Below are positions 7,789 to 15,687 of a stretch of DNA of 34,334 bases, piece after piece. Below the pieces are notes generated by a model, which worked only from the letters and a program-made list of their open reading frames with translations, had not been told where the DNA came from and ran no database searches. The stretch comes from Chloroflexi bacterium GWC2_73_18. GTDB lineage: Bacteria; Chloroflexota; Limnocylindria; Limnocylindrales; CSP1-4. The stretch is from NCBI GenBank assembly GCA_001794945.1, contig MGMJ01000002.1, forward strand, positions 724-35,057, in the 5' to 3' direction. A program made the position numbers and the translations under genes. The stretch's first letter is position 1; each line of letters starts with the position of its first letter.

Positions 7789-8527
7789 TGGCGACCCGGA
7801 TCGCCCTCCTTTCCGATGTCCACGGCAACCTCGCCGCCCTCGAGGCGGCGCTCGAGGGGATCGGGCGCGAGAAGGCCGACCTCGTGGCCATCGCCGGCGA
7901 CCTGGTGCTCAACGGGCCCGAGCCGGCGCGCACGCTGGACCGGATCCGCGAGGCCGAGGCGGCCGGCGCCCTCGTCGTGCAGGGCAACACCGACATCGCC
8001 GTCGCCGACTTCGACTACGCCGCGGCCTTCCCCTGGATGCCCGAGGTGCCGCCCTCCTTCCGGGCGGTCGCGGAGTGGACCCACGACGCCCTGGACGACG
8101 CGGCGCTCGGCTACCTGCGCCGCCTCCCCGCCGAGCGGCGGATCCACGTGGACGGCACCATGGTCCTCCTCTGCCACGCCTCGCCCGGCTCGCAGACGCA
8201 GGGCCTCGGGACCGAGCTCGACGCCGCCGCGGTGGTCCAGATCGTGACCCGCACCGACGCGCGCGTCATCGCCTGCGGGCACACCCACCTGCCCGAGGTG
8301 CGCGACCTCGGCTGGAAGATCATCGTCAACGGCGGCAGCTGCGGTTTCAGCTTCGACGGCGACCCGGCCGCCTCATGGGCGCTCATCGAGATCGAGGGCG
8401 ACGCCGTGCGAGCCGAGATCCGCCGCGCCAACTACGACGCCCAGGCGGTCGCCGAGGCGATCAGCGCCCGGGGCCTGGTCGGGGACGTCTACCGGGCCGC
8501 CACCGTGCGCACCGGGCGGCTCGTCCG

Positions 8528-8531
<4 letters not shown>
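7788..8531 (+). CDS. Metallophosphoesterase, YfcE/calcineurin-like
   Basis: 247 residues of the calcineurin-like phosphoesterase fold with the full metal-binding set: SDVHGN (9-14), AGDLV (about 38-42), GNTD, CHASP and GHTH. The dinuclear metal centre should therefore be intact. The substrate cannot be read from sequence; related small enzymes hydrolyse phosphodiesters or phosphomonoesters. It overlaps fabZ by 1 nt and fabF by 4 nt (GTGA), so it is co-translated inside the fatty-acid cluster. This placement invites a link with lipid or phosphopantetheine metabolism, but nothing in the sequence proves it. Confidence 0.9.
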
Positions 8532-9789
<1,258 letters not shown>

Positions 9790-9793
<4 letters not shown>

Positions 9794-10293
9794 GCGAGCG
9801 TGCCGACGAAGATCCGCCCATCGGCGGCGCCGATCCCGCCCTGATGAGCCTGATCGACCGGCTGGGGCTGCTCCTCGAGCGCTCGGAGCTGGCCGAGCTG
9901 GAGGTCCAGGCGGGCGAGACAGCGATCATCCTGCGCAAGCCGCAACCGGCGGTGCCGTCCGACGGAGCCACCGCCGCGGCGGTCGCACCGCCCGGCGCAT
10001 CCCCGGCGCATCGCCGCGCCGGTCCGGCCGACCAGCCCGCCGAGGCACCGGCCATGCACGCGGTCCTGGCGCCCCTTACCGGCCTCTTCTACGCCTCGCC
10101 GACGCCCGACTCGCCGCCCTACGTGACGGTCGGGTCGGAGATCGTGGTCGGCCAGGTGATTGGCCTGATCGAGGCGATGAAGCTCTTCAACGAGATCAAG
10201 AGCGACGTCGCCGGCCGGGTCGTCCGGATGGCCGCCGAGACCGGGAGGCTGGTCAAGGCGAAGCAGCCGCTCATCGAGGTCGAGCCGCTCTAG
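9790..10293 (+). CDS. accB: Biotin carboxyl carrier protein of acetyl-CoA carboxylase (true BCCP)
   Basis: Carries carboxybiotin between AccC and AccDA. 167 residues: an N-terminal segment (about 16-50), a Pro/Ala linker (52-88), then the biotinyl domain with APLTGLFYASPTPDSPPYV (94-112, including the AccB thumb) and the acceptor motif EAMKL with Lys131. GTG 9790 overlaps the fabF stop. It is separated from accDA and accC by fabZ, the phosphoesterase and fabF. It contrasts with the lysine-less paralogue at 5263-5868, which occupies the place where accB would normally sit. Confidence 0.97.
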
Positions 10294-10326
10294 CGGGCCG
10301 GGACGAGGGACAGGGAGACAGCAGCG

Positions 10327-11514
10327 ATGCAGCCGCGCAGCGCGAGGATCACCGGGTGGGGGATGTACGCGCCGATGGGTGTGCTCTCCAACGCCGACCT
10401 GGAGCGGCTGGTCGACACCTCCGACGAGTGGATCGTGACGCGGACGGGGATCCGCGAGCGACGGGTCGCCGCCCCGCACGAGACGACCGCGACGCTCGCC
10501 GCCATCGCCGCCAAGCGTGCCATCGCCGTCGCCGGGCTCGACCCCGACGAGATCGAGATGATCCTGGTGGCGACGCTCAGTCCCGACTACCCGATGCCTT
10601 CCACGGCGGCCCTGGTCAAGGAGGCGATCGGCAACACGCGCGCCGCGGCGATGGACGTGGCGGCCGCCTGCTCGGGCTTCGTCTACGGCTACGCGACCGG
10701 CCACGCCATGGTCTCGAGCGGCATGTACCGCCACGTCCTGGTGATCGGCGCCGAGCTGCTGACGCGCTTCCTCGACTTCGGCGACCGGAACACCTGCATC
10801 CTCTTCGGCGACGGCGCCGGCGCGGTCGTCATCTCCGCCTCGGACGACCCGGGCGGTGGGATGCTCGGCATGGAGCTGACGACCGACCCGGACGGCGCCT
10901 ACATGATCTGGCTCCCCTCGGGCGGCTCGAAGAGCCCGCCGTCGGTCGAGACGATCGCCCGCCGCGAGCACTACATCCGGATGGAGGGCAAGGAGACCTA
11001 CCGCTACGCCACCAGGACGCTCGCCTCGAGCGCGCTGGCGGCGATCCAGCGGGCCGGCCTGACGGCCGACGAGATCGCCCTCTTCATCCCGCACCAGGCG
11101 AACCTCCGGATCATCGAGTCGGTGGCCAAGGGGCTCGGCCTCTCCATGGACCGCTTCTACGTCAACGTCGACCGCTACGGCAACACCTCGGCCGCCTCGG
11201 TACCGATCGCCCTGGCCGAGGCCGTCGACTCGGGGCGCGTGAAGGTCGGCGACCGGATCGTCTTCGTCGCCTTCGGCGCCGGCTTCACCAGCGGCGCCTC
11301 GGTGGTGGAGTGGACCGCCGACCCGGCGCTCGGGCGGCGGGCCGACTCGGTCGTCCCGGCCGCCTCGGTCCGCGCGCCGGTCGACTGGGATTCGGTCGAC
11401 CCGATGCCGGCGCGCCTCGCCGCCGTGCTCAACAGCCGCAACGGCCCGGCCGTTCCGCTCGACGACGTCGTCCCCGGCGAGCCCGAGCACGCCCACAGGG
11501 AGGTGCCCGCTTGA
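10327..11514 (+). CDS. fabH: 3-oxoacyl-[acyl-carrier-protein] synthase III
   Basis: Starts chain synthesis by condensing an acyl-CoA with malonyl-ACP. 395 residues with the Cys115 (AAACSGF), His256 (IPHQAN) and Asn286 (YGNTSAAS) triad. The core ends near residue 330 (FGAGFTSGASVVEW). A C-terminal extension of about 65 residues, rich in Ala/Pro/Val with an acidic end, is not part of the roughly 320-residue canonical enzyme. ATG follows accB by 33 nt, with a weak purine-rich stretch (gggacagggag) upstream. The stop overlaps fabG (TTGA). Confidence 0.96.
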   Translation: MQPRSARITGWGMYAPMGVLSNADLERLVDTSDEWIVTRTGIRERRVAAPHETTATLAAIAAKRAIAVAGLDPDEIEMILVATLSPDYPMPSTAALVKEAIGNTRAAAMDVAAACSGFVYGYATGHAMVSSGMYRHVLVIGAELLTRFLDFGDRNTCILFGDGAGAVVISASDDPGGGMLGMELTTDPDGAYMIWLPSGGSKSPPSVETIARREHYIRMEGKETYRYATRTLASSALAAIQRAGLTADEIALFIPHQANLRIIESVAKGLGLSMDRFYVNVDRYGNTSAASVPIALAEAVDSGRVKVGDRIVFVAFGAGFTSGASVVEWTADPALGRRADSVVPAASVRAPVDWDSVDPMPARLAAVLNSRNGPAVPLDDVVPGEPEHAHREVPA

Positions 11515-12260
11515 TCGACCTCTCCGGCAAGAGCGCCGTCGTGACCGGCGGCTCGCGCGGCATCGGCCGGGCCATCGTGCTCCGCCTCGCCGAGCAGGGC
11601 GCCGACGTCGCCTTCAGCTACCGCGGCAACGCCGAGGCGGCGCGCGAGGTGACGGCGGCGGTCGAGGCGATGGGGCGGCGCGCCCTGGCGGTGCAGGCCG
11701 ACGTGACCGACCCGGCGTCCGCCGAGGCGCTGATCGGCGCCGCCATCGAGGCGTTCGGGAAGGTCGACATCCTGGTCAATAACGCCGGCATCACCCGCGA
11801 CGACCTGATCATGCGGATGAGCCCCGAGGCCTGGCGCGAGGTGCTCGAGACGAACCTCTTCGGCGCCTTCTACGCTATCAAGGCGGTCCTCCGCCCGATG
11901 CTGCGGGCGCGTGCCGGGCGGATCGTCAACATCACCAGCGTCTCGGGCCTCGCCGGCAACGCCGGGCAGGCCAACTACTCGTCGGCCAAGGCGGGCCTGG
12001 TGGGGCTGACCAAGGCGACCGCGCGCGAGGTGGCGTCACGTGGGATCACGGTGAACGCGGTGGCGCCCGGCTTCGTGCTCACCGAGCTGACCGCCACGCT
12101 CCCCGAGAAGATCCAGGAGGGGATCCGCGCGGCGACGCCGCTGGGGCGCTTCGCCACGCCCGAGGAGATCGGCGCCGCGGTCGCCTTCCTCGCCTCGGAC
12201 GAGGCGGCCTACATCACCGGGCACGTCCTCTCGGTCGACGGCGGCCTGGTGATGATGTAG
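11511..12260 (+). CDS. fabG: 3-oxoacyl-[acyl-carrier-protein] reductase
   Basis: NADPH-dependent reduction of 3-oxoacyl-ACP. 249-residue classical SDR: TGGSRGIG (12-19), NNAG (90-93), and catalytic Ser143, Tyr156 and Lys160 (YSSAK), with PGFVLTELT after the active site and a terminal GHVLSVDGG. TTG 11511 is chosen because GGGAGG at 11498-11503 is 7 nt upstream and the fold starts at once (IDLSGKSAVVTGG); it overlaps the fabH stop. Last gene of the operon; a long spacer follows. Confidence 0.97.
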   Translation: MIDLSGKSAVVTGGSRGIGRAIVLRLAEQGADVAFSYRGNAEAAREVTAAVEAMGRRALAVQADVTDPASAEALIGAAIEAFGKVDILVNNAGITRDDLIMRMSPEAWREVLETNLFGAFYAIKAVLRPMLRARAGRIVNITSVSGLAGNAGQANYSSAKAGLVGLTKATAREVASRGITVNAVAPGFVLTELTATLPEKIQEGIRAATPLGRFATPEEIGAAVAFLASDEAAYITGHVLSVDGGLVMM

Positions 12261-12269
12261 GGGGGAGAG

Positions 12270-12302
12270 GGGCGCGGGAGCAGCCCCGGGGCGACTGCGC
12301 CC
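12270..12302 (+). terminator. Possible GC-rich terminator hairpin after fabG
   Basis: GGGCGC (12270-12275) can pair with GCGCCC (12297-12302) over a loop with an internal CCCCGGGG palindrome, 9 nt after the fabG stop. There is no T-tract, so this is a weak call. Confidence 0.25.
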
Positions 12303-12403
12303 GCCTCCGCCTGCCGCCCCCGCCTCCGCCTGCCGCCCCCGCCTCCGCCTGCCGCCCCCGCCTCCGCCTGCCGCGTCCTCCTCCGCCTGCCGCGTCCTCC
12401 TCC
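12302..12403. repeat. Minisatellite, five 19-bp units
   Basis: Copies at 12302, 12321, 12340, 12359 and 12378 plus a partial sixth. The first three are identical (cgcctccgcctgccgcccc); copies four and five end in gtc in place of ccc and the fifth has one further change. One strand is almost pure pyrimidine. The 19-bp period does not keep a reading frame, arguing against coding function. Confidence 0.9.
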
Positions 12404-12438
12404 AGGCGGCGCCCTTCCCCCGGCGTCTCCCGGCGGCC

Positions 12439-12455
12439 GTTCTGCGTGGCAGAAC
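12439..12455. repeat. Perfect inverted repeat (hairpin)
   Basis: GTTCTGC-gtg-GCAGAAC: a 7-bp stem with a 3-nt loop, markedly less GC-rich than its surroundings. Could be a transcript hairpin or a protein-binding dyad; no T-tract follows. Confidence 0.55.
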
Positions 12456-12675
12456 AGATGACGGACCTGACCCCACGCGCGGCCGGGCGAACGACGCTTG
12501 ACGGGTGACAGGAGGCACCGGCGCCACCGGATCCGGCCGAAATGGCGCTCTCGGAGTCGCTGCGGCCTAGCTGGTGGCGCCTTCGCCATGGCCGTTGACG
12601 TCGGGGCGGCGTCTCGATCGCCCTGGACCTTCGACACCTCATCGGGAGCAGCCCCTTTGTCCTCCCACGCAGAAC

Positions 12676-12747
12676 GGGTGCCCGGGCAGGCACGGGTGCC
12701 CGGGCAGGAGGGGGTGCTCGGGCAGGAGGGGGTGCCCGGGCAGGGCC
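12676..12747. repeat. Minisatellite, four 18-bp units
   Basis: Copies start at 12676, 12694, 12712 and 12730 with consensus gggtgcccgggcaggagg. Each unit contains the palindrome TGCCCGGGCA (copy three has one change). The period keeps a reading frame, giving VPGQEG-like hexapeptides, but the flanking frame shows no gene-like features. Confidence 0.9.
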
Positions 12748-12895
12748 GCCGCGCCACCCGCGGCCGCCTCGCGGCCTCCGCCACGCCATCCGGCGCCCCA
12801 CGCGTCGCGGGAACCCGCCAATCCCCGCCGGCGTCTGCGCGGTGAGCGACGCCGCGAACACACCTGCGCGCCGCCGTGCCATCATCGTCTCACCC

Positions 12896-12902
12896 AAGGA
12901 GG
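12896..12902 (+). promoter_or_regulatory. Strong ribosome-binding site deciding the start at 12911
   Basis: AAGGAGG, 8 nt before ATG 12911. It selects this ATG over an in-frame GTG at 12842 and places the signal peptide at the N-terminus. Confidence 0.85.
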
Positions 12903-12910
12903 ATCCCACG

Positions 12911-13468
12911 ATGCCCAGGCACCACTCCCTCAGGCCGGTCGCCGCCATCGTCGCGGCCGGCGCACTCCTTCTCGCCCTCGCCGCACCCGTCTTCGCCCAG
13001 GAGCCCAAACCGGTGATCGACGCGGGCGGTGACACCGGCGGCGGCACGGCCACCGTCGGCGGCGAGGTGACCGTCACCGGCGAGGGCTTCACCGCCGGCG
13101 AGGAGGTCACCATCTACTTCGGCAGCCCGTCCTGCGGCGTGGTCGAGGTGGGCACCGCCACCGTCGGCGCGGACGGCACGATCGAGAGGACGGTCACCGT
13201 TCCGGACGAGGTCAACAGCTGCGAGGTCGACGCCGGGCCGTGGGAGGTCGTGGCCGCCACCGGCGACCCGAACGAGGGCGCCGTCAAGGAGGTCGATCTC
13301 GCGGGCGTCACGCCGGGCGCGACGCTGACCCCGCCCGTGACCGCCACGCTCCCGACCCCGCGGGCAGACGGCGGCGCGCCGCTCCTGGCGGTCCTCTTCC
13401 TGCTCGGCGCGGGGCTGGCTGCGTTCGCCTTCGGCCTGCGCTCGTTCCCGGCGCGCAGCGCACGCTGA
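12911..13468 (+). CDS. Secreted Ig-like domain protein with C-terminal membrane anchor
   Basis: 185 residues, not assigned to a named family. A signal peptide (about 1-30: basic MPRHHSLRP, hydrophobic AAIVAAGALLLALAAP, cleavage near VFA-QE) precedes a beta-rich domain of roughly 100 residues (GGEVTVTGEGFTAGEEVTIYF, then a GVVEVGTATVGADGTIERTV-like repeat of strands) resembling IPT/TIG or bacterial Ig-like folds, with two Cys that could form a disulfide. A Thr/Pro linker (about 138-152) leads to a C-terminal transmembrane helix (about 156-176) and basic tail, a stop-transfer arrangement without a clear LPXTG motif. It directly precedes an LCP gene, consistent with a cell-surface role. Confidence 0.85.
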   Translation: MPRHHSLRPVAAIVAAGALLLALAAPVFAQEPKPVIDAGGDTGGGTATVGGEVTVTGEGFTAGEEVTIYFGSPSCGVVEVGTATVGADGTIERTVTVPDEVNSCEVDAGPWEVVAATGDPNEGAVKEVDLAGVTPGATLTPPVTATLPTPRADGGAPLLAVLFLLGAGLAAFAFGLRSFPARSAR

Positions 13469-14583
13469 GCTCGCGACTCGGGGGGATCGCGACCCGCTGG
13501 CGCGGTCTCGATCCCCGTCGCCGGCTCCTTGCCGCGGCCGGCGGCGGGGCGCTGCTGGTCACCGTCCTGGGCCTCGGGGCGCTCGCCGCCTGGTCGGCCC
13601 TCGGCGGCGCGACGCCATCGCCATCTCCGTCGCCTTCGCCGACGCCGGGCCCGACCGGCACGCCGTCGGCCACCCCATCGCCTTCGCCGACCCCGAGCCC
13701 GACCCCGAGCCCGACCCCCAGCCCGCTGGCGCTCGGCGAGGACGGCCGGCTCACCGTCCTGCTTCTCGGCTCGGACCACCGCGCCGGCTATCCGGGCAAC
13801 CGGACCGACGCGATGATGGTCGTCTCGATCGATCCGGGCGGGTCGGTCACCGCCGTCGGCCTGCCCCGCGACCTGGTCCTCGTGCCGCTCTCCGACGGCA
13901 CGACCTGGCAGGAGAAGCTGAACGCTCTCCTCGCCTGGGCCGACAAGCACCCGCAGGAGGCCCCCGAGGGCGGCTTCGCCTACCTGGAGCGGGAGATCGG
14001 CTGGCTCCTCGGGCTCGAGATCGACGGCTACGTCTTCAGCGGCTTCGAGGGCGTCCGCCGCGTCGTCGACGCGCTGGGTGGCGTCGACATCGTCCTCGAC
14101 AAGCCCGTGGACGATCCGTACTACTGGATCGACGCGACGCACCGCGGGATCCATTTCCCTGCCGGGCCGAACCACTTCGATGGCAGGACCGCGCTCATCT
14201 TCGCCCGCACCCGCAAGGGCGACAACGACTTCGACCGGATGCGCCGCCAGCAGCAGCTCGTCCGGGCGGTCGTGCGCGAGGCGGTCGAGGCCGGGCCGGA
14301 GGTCGTGACACGGCTCCTGCCGGTCGTGGCCGAGACGCTGAAGACCGACCTCTCGCTCGAGCAGGGCCTGGCGCTCTACGAGCTGGTCGCCCGGCTGGAC
14401 GAGACCCGGGTCGAGTCGGCGGTGCTGGGGCCGCGCAAGTACGCCAGCGCCGCCTACGGCCCGTGGGGCTACGGCCTGCGCCCGGACCTCGAGGCGATCC
14501 GCGCCTACGTCGCCCGGACCTGCCCGCCGGTGCCGCCGGTCGAGGCCAGCCCGGCGCCATCCTCCACGCCGGCCGTGCCCTGA
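13465..14583 (+). CDS. LytR-CpsA-Psr (LCP) family cell-wall polymer transferase, copy 1
   Basis: LCP proteins move undecaprenyl-phosphate-linked glycopolymers onto peptidoglycan at the outer membrane face. About 372 residues: basic N-terminus, transmembrane helix (about 21-43), a Pro/Ser/Thr linker (50-87, a tandem TPSPSP run), then the LCP domain with LLLGSDHR (99-106), NRTDAMM (112-118), LPRD, and the C-terminal FARTRKGDNDFDRMRRQQ motif. The start is a problem: in this frame there is no ATG, GTG or TTG between the shadow region inside the previous gene and the membrane helix. CTG 13465, overlapping the previous stop (CTGA), is the best candidate; GTG 13240 would add 75 implausible Arg-rich residues. 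Confidence 0.88.
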   Translation: MSSRLGGIATRWRGLDPRRRLLAAAGGGALLVTVLGLGALAAWSALGGATPSPSPSPSPTPGPTGTPSATPSPSPTPSPTPSPTPSPLALGEDGRLTVLLLGSDHRAGYPGNRTDAMMVVSIDPGGSVTAVGLPRDLVLVPLSDGTTWQEKLNALLAWADKHPQEAPEGGFAYLEREIGWLLGLEIDGYVFSGFEGVRRVVDALGGVDIVLDKPVDDPYYWIDATHRGIHFPAGPNHFDGRTALIFARTRKGDNDFDRMRRQQQLVRAVVREAVEAGPEVVTRLLPVVAETLKTDLSLEQGLALYELVARLDETRVESAVLGPRKYASAAYGPWGYGLRPDLEAIRAYVARTCPPVPPVEASPAPSSTPAVP

Positions 14584-14615
14584 GGCGGATCACAGAACCC
14601 ATCCACGCCGCCCGC

Positions 14616-15521
14616 CTACTGGAAGGTGCCGGCCCGCACCTCGGACTTGAGGGTCTTCATCCAGGTGAACATCTGCCGGTCGCGCAGCTGGTCGGTGTCG
14701 TAGGCGGTGTTCTTCCAGACCTGGAAGGCGATGCCGCTGGCCTTCAGGTAGTTGAAGCCGTCGCGGACCTGGCGCCAGAGCAGCGACTGGGACGGCCGCT
14801 GCTTCTTGTGGGTCGGGGTCCCCAGGTACTTGAAGGTCTGCACCTCGAGCCAGGTGGGGCGGCCGGGCGTCTTCGCCTCGACCACGCTCTTCACCTTGGC
14901 GAACCACTTCGGGCCATCCGACAGGTAGATCGTGTCGCTGCCGTTGGTCGTCTCGACCGGGTACCAGTCCACCATGACCACGTCGGCCATCCCCGCGGTG
15001 TAGGGGTTGACGCTCTCGCCGAAGTGGGGGATGTCGCCGAAGAGCGCCAGCACCGGGTGCTTCGGATCGGCCGCCTTGAAGGCCCGGTAGAGGCTCTGGA
15101 TCTCGCTCCCGCTGACGCCGGTCCAGGAGGGCTCCTTGACCGAGAGGTAACCCCACAGCGCCGGGTGCGCCTTGACGAGGTCCACCCAGTAGGGGACCCG
15201 CGACGGGTAGACCGTGCCGGTCGACTCGTCCACCGTGTCGCCGAAGTGGTAGATCACCTTGAGGTTGCAGCGCTGCGCGGCGTCGAGGAAGTTGACCGCG
15301 TTGTTCGGCCCGGCCGCGTTCTTGATGACGAACGTGAACCCGGCGGTGCAGACGCCGTGCGTATTCTCCTTGAGATCGGCGAGGGTGACGCTGTGCAGGA
15401 TCATCGGGGTGCCCCTCGAGTAGACGACGGCCCCGCTGGCGGTGCGCGGTCCGGCGGCCGCGCCGGCTGTCCAGAGCAGACCCGCGATCAGGAGCGGGAC
15501 GATGAGCCGCGCCGTCGACAC
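14616..15521 (-). CDS. Secreted TIM-barrel glycoside hydrolase-like protein
   Basis: 301 residues. A signal peptide (about 1-30, RLIVPLLIAGLLWTAGAAAG) is followed by a barrel-like domain whose motifs suggest a clan GH-A-type glycosidase: GYLSVKEPSW with Glu130 after a strand (acid/base candidate), MVDWYPVE, and PTWLEVQTF with Glu226 (nucleophile candidate). The substrate is unknown. GTG 15521 is chosen over ATG 15623 because AGGAGGA (15531-15537) lies 9 nt upstream and the signal peptide then starts correctly; the ATG start adds a non-signal stretch. It stands divergently between two LCP genes, so action on wall or capsular glycan is a reasonable inference. Confidence 0.85.
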   Translation of the reverse strand: MSTARLIVPLLIAGLLWTAGAAAGPRTASGAVVYSRGTPMILHSVTLADLKENTHGVCTAGFTFVIKNAAGPNNAVNFLDAAQRCNLKVIYHFGDTVDESTGTVYPSRVPYWVDLVKAHPALWGYLSVKEPSWTGVSGSEIQSLYRAFKAADPKHPVLALFGDIPHFGESVNPYTAGMADVVMVDWYPVETTNGSDTIYLSDGPKWFAKVKSVVEAKTPGRPTWLEVQTFKYLGTPTHKKQRPSQSLLWRQVRDGFNYLKASGIAFQVWKNTAYDTDQLRDRQMFTWMKTLKSEVRAGTFQ

Positions 15522-15530
15522 CGTGATCGG

Positions 15531-15537
15531 TCCTCCT
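15531..15537 (-). promoter_or_regulatory. Ribosome-binding site fixing the GTG start at 15521
   Basis: AGGAGGA on the minus strand, 9 nt before the GTG. No comparable site precedes the ATG codons at 15623 or 15599. Confidence 0.75.
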
Positions 15538-15543
15538 GCTGAT

Positions 15544-15568
15544 CCGTCGATCGCTCGACCGTCGATCG
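15544..15568. repeat. Direct repeat of CCGTCGATCG, 15 bp apart
   Basis: CCGTCGATCG occurs at 15544-15553 and 15559-15568, just upstream of the glycosidase-like gene. Each copy holds a CGATCG palindrome. The position suits a regulatory site, but no factor is known. Confidence 0.5.
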
Positions 15569-15620
15569 CCGCCATCATCGGCGATGCGACGCGCCGCATC
15601 AACGACCCATTCGGGCTAGC

Positions 15621-15642
15621 CATGGTCCCGCCATGGTCCCGC
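15621..15642. repeat. Tandem 11-bp duplication
   Basis: catggtcccgc occurs twice in succession (15621-15631, 15632-15642) in the divergent promoter region between the glycosidase-like gene and the second LCP gene. Confidence 0.7.
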
Positions 15643-15672
15643 CACCCTGGCCGGCCCGTCGCCGCCAGGGTG

Positions 15673-15681
15673 TGCTAGGGT
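15673..15681 (+). promoter_or_regulatory. Extended -10 promoter (TGCTAGGGT) of LCP copy 2
   Basis: TGC plus hexamer TAGGGT (15676-15681). The hexamer ends 7 nt before ATG 15688, the same geometry as the aspartate kinase promoter, and no Shine-Dalgarno is present. A leaderless transcript is predicted. Confidence 0.55.
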
Positions 15682-15687
15682 GCGGCC

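Larger units (their letters stand above)
12261..12910. other. 650-bp non-coding spacer with repeats and hairpins
   Basis: Separates the fatty-acid operon from the cell-wall genes. It contains a 19-bp minisatellite, a perfect hairpin, a smaller hairpin (TGGCG/CGCCA, 12575-12588), an 18-bp minisatellite, and the ribosome-binding site of the next gene. A possible extended -10 (TGCCATCAT, 12877-12885) would give a leader of about 19 nt for the secreted protein. Open frames here are repeat-driven with no recognisable domain, so none is called. Confidence 0.75.

Noticed and set aside
12302-12747. CRISPR-like array
   Set aside because: Units of 19 and 18 bp are directly contiguous with no spacers, and no cas genes are present.
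12498-12845. 115-codon plus-strand frame spanning the 18-bp array, with VPGQEG repeats
   Set aside because: No ribosome-binding site, no signal peptide or domain, and flanks are Arg-rich. The repeat explains the open frame.
13240-13464. GTG 13240 as the start of LCP copy 1
   Set aside because: It would add 75 residues of Arg/Gly-rich shadow overlapping the secreted protein gene and bury the membrane anchor.
15522-15623. ATG 15623 as the start of the glycosidase-like gene
   Set aside because: It would put 34 polar residues before the signal peptide. GTG 15521 has AGGAGGA at 9 nt and a clean signal sequence.
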